Source of the DNA: Thermodesulfobacteriota bacterium
GTDB lineage: Bacteria; Desulfobacterota; QYQD01
Reading direction: 5' to 3'
NCBI GenBank assembly: GCA_031082315.1
Contig: JAVHLC010000009.1
Coordinates: 71,209 to 135,208 of the forward strand
DNA: 64,000 bases
Part shown: positions 63,460 through 64,000 of the stretch, one piece after another
How the letters are laid out: each line of letters starts with the position of its first letter
Numbering within the stretch: the first letter of the stretch is position 1
Notes under the pieces: model-generated
What the model was told of the DNA's origin: nothing
The model's database searches: none
What the model saw: only the letters and a program-made list of their open reading frames with translations
Program-made: the position numbers and the translations under genes

Positions 63460-63915
63460 TTATTGCGGTTGGACAAATTCCGCAGCCTTTTTTATAAGGA
63501 ACGAAGCCTTTTCTATGGCTTCGGACGCATCCGCCTCTGGAGAGGCGGATAGTTTAAGGGTTGAATAATAATTCTTTATCTGGTTAAGTGTTGCCTTATC
63601 AAAGACCGTCTTTAACCCCCGGGACACCGCATCTTCCAGGTCTTTGTATTTTTCCATATCAATGCCGGTGATATTAAAAATGGACTTTAAGGCGTGTTCC
63701 GATGCGTCCAGGCATCTCTTAAAAACCTCCTCTGTCGCATGCCCCAACTGTTCTGCCTCCATGGCCTCAGCCAGGAGTTTCCGCGCATACTTCAGATGAG
63801 TCCCAGCCTTTACCGGATAGAAAGTCATGCCTATGTGCCCGGAACCAAGTCCGCCTATATTAAACCTCGCCTTAAAATTCATCCGATTACTACTATTTCT
63901 GCGGCCAAAATACAA
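63460..63915 (-). CDS. HEPN-like helical protein
   Basis: 151 residues as read from the first Met, but the start is uncertain: a Met at 63882 or 63828 is also possible and no good ribosome-binding site is seen for any. The core (HLKYARKLLAEAMEAEQLGH, FKRCLDASEHALKSIFNI, LKTVFDKATLNQIKNYYSTL) is a helical bundle like HEPN domains, which include toxins and nucleases, but the RxxxxH motif is not present. It precedes the aminotransferase gene. Confidence 0.5.
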   Translation of the reverse strand: MYFGRRNSSNRMNFKARFNIGGLGSGHIGMTFYPVKAGTHLKYARKLLAEAMEAEQLGHATEEVFKRCLDASEHALKSIFNITGIDMEKYKDLEDAVSRGLKTVFDKATLNQIKNYYSTLKLSASPEADASEAIEKASFLIKKAAEFVQPQ

Positions 63916-63928
63916 GGGCAGAGTTGAC

Positions 63929-64000
63929 CCTGATCACCATCAAGACATCATCTGCGGCGTTGCCTTCGATCGCTCCTCCTTGCGGCGTATTGCTCCATAC
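63929..64000. repeat. Interspersed element C, copy 2 (cut by the window end)
   Basis: Inverse of the right part of copy 1: ACCCTGATCACCATCAAG, then GATCGCTCCTCCTT and GCGGCGTATTGCTCCATAC. It continues past the last base. Confidence 0.72.

Overview
The window comes from a sulfate/sulfite-respiring member of the former Deltaproteobacteria (Desulfobacterota). The evidence is a complete reductive-type dsrA-dsrB-dsrD operon, a DsrN-like cobyrinate amidase, a siroheme decarboxylase for the alternative heme pathway, an MvhD/FdhB-like electron-transfer pair and a multiheme cytochrome c. Gram-negative envelope genes (porin, MltA, lipoproteins, PBP1A) agree. No rRNA, CRISPR array or complete insertion sequence was found. 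dnaA is the first gene, but no cluster of DnaA boxes is visible beside it, so an origin cannot be claimed.

Layout. 0-12.4 kb is the sulfite-reduction and siroheme block: divergent DnaA, a ferredoxin with an Asp in place of one cluster cysteine, the DsrN-like amidase, TPR, HEAT and YkgJ proteins, a conserved unknown, dsrABD, and a fused AhbA-AhbB. The siroheme genes would amidate the cofactor, use it in DsrAB, or divert it towards heme for cytochromes such as the one at 53.8-55.0 kb. 12.4-31.8 kb is housekeeping: PilZ proteins, PBP1A, tRNA-Phe, tRNA-Leu, single-chain SecDF, a primary-type sigma factor, a GH57 protein, RdgB, NAD kinase, poly(A) polymerase-like protein, DedA, Pcm and lipoproteins. 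31.8-38.5 kb is a more AT-rich accessory stretch: VapBC with a palindromic operator, a three-gene unit with a PIN-like protein, a relic of an IS481-type transposase, and a CsgG-like/membrane protein pair. 39-53.5 kb returns to core functions: FdhB-like/MvhD, malic enzyme, MltA, macro domain, FtsY, SMC, GlyQS and a metallophosphoesterase. 53.8-64 kb holds the cytochrome, an orphan Rossmann-like protein, ArfB, Cfa, a DEAD-box helicase, tRNA-Glu, a porin, an aminotransferase and a HEPN-like protein.

The most striking non-coding feature is a family of about 150-190 bp palindromic elements with ends of the type TAGTGTTCATCCGGAAAC. There are nine copies in 64 kb, all between genes, in both orientations. 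One copy supplies the stop codon of the TPR gene, another supplies that of smc, and one sits between glyQ and glyS. Several other short inverted-repeat families are also present (27.3/56.4 kb, 12.8/63.9 kb, 11.3/58.6 kb, 25.1 kb, 38.5 kb). Starts were moved inward from the longest open frame where a ribosome-binding site or family alignment favoured an internal codon.
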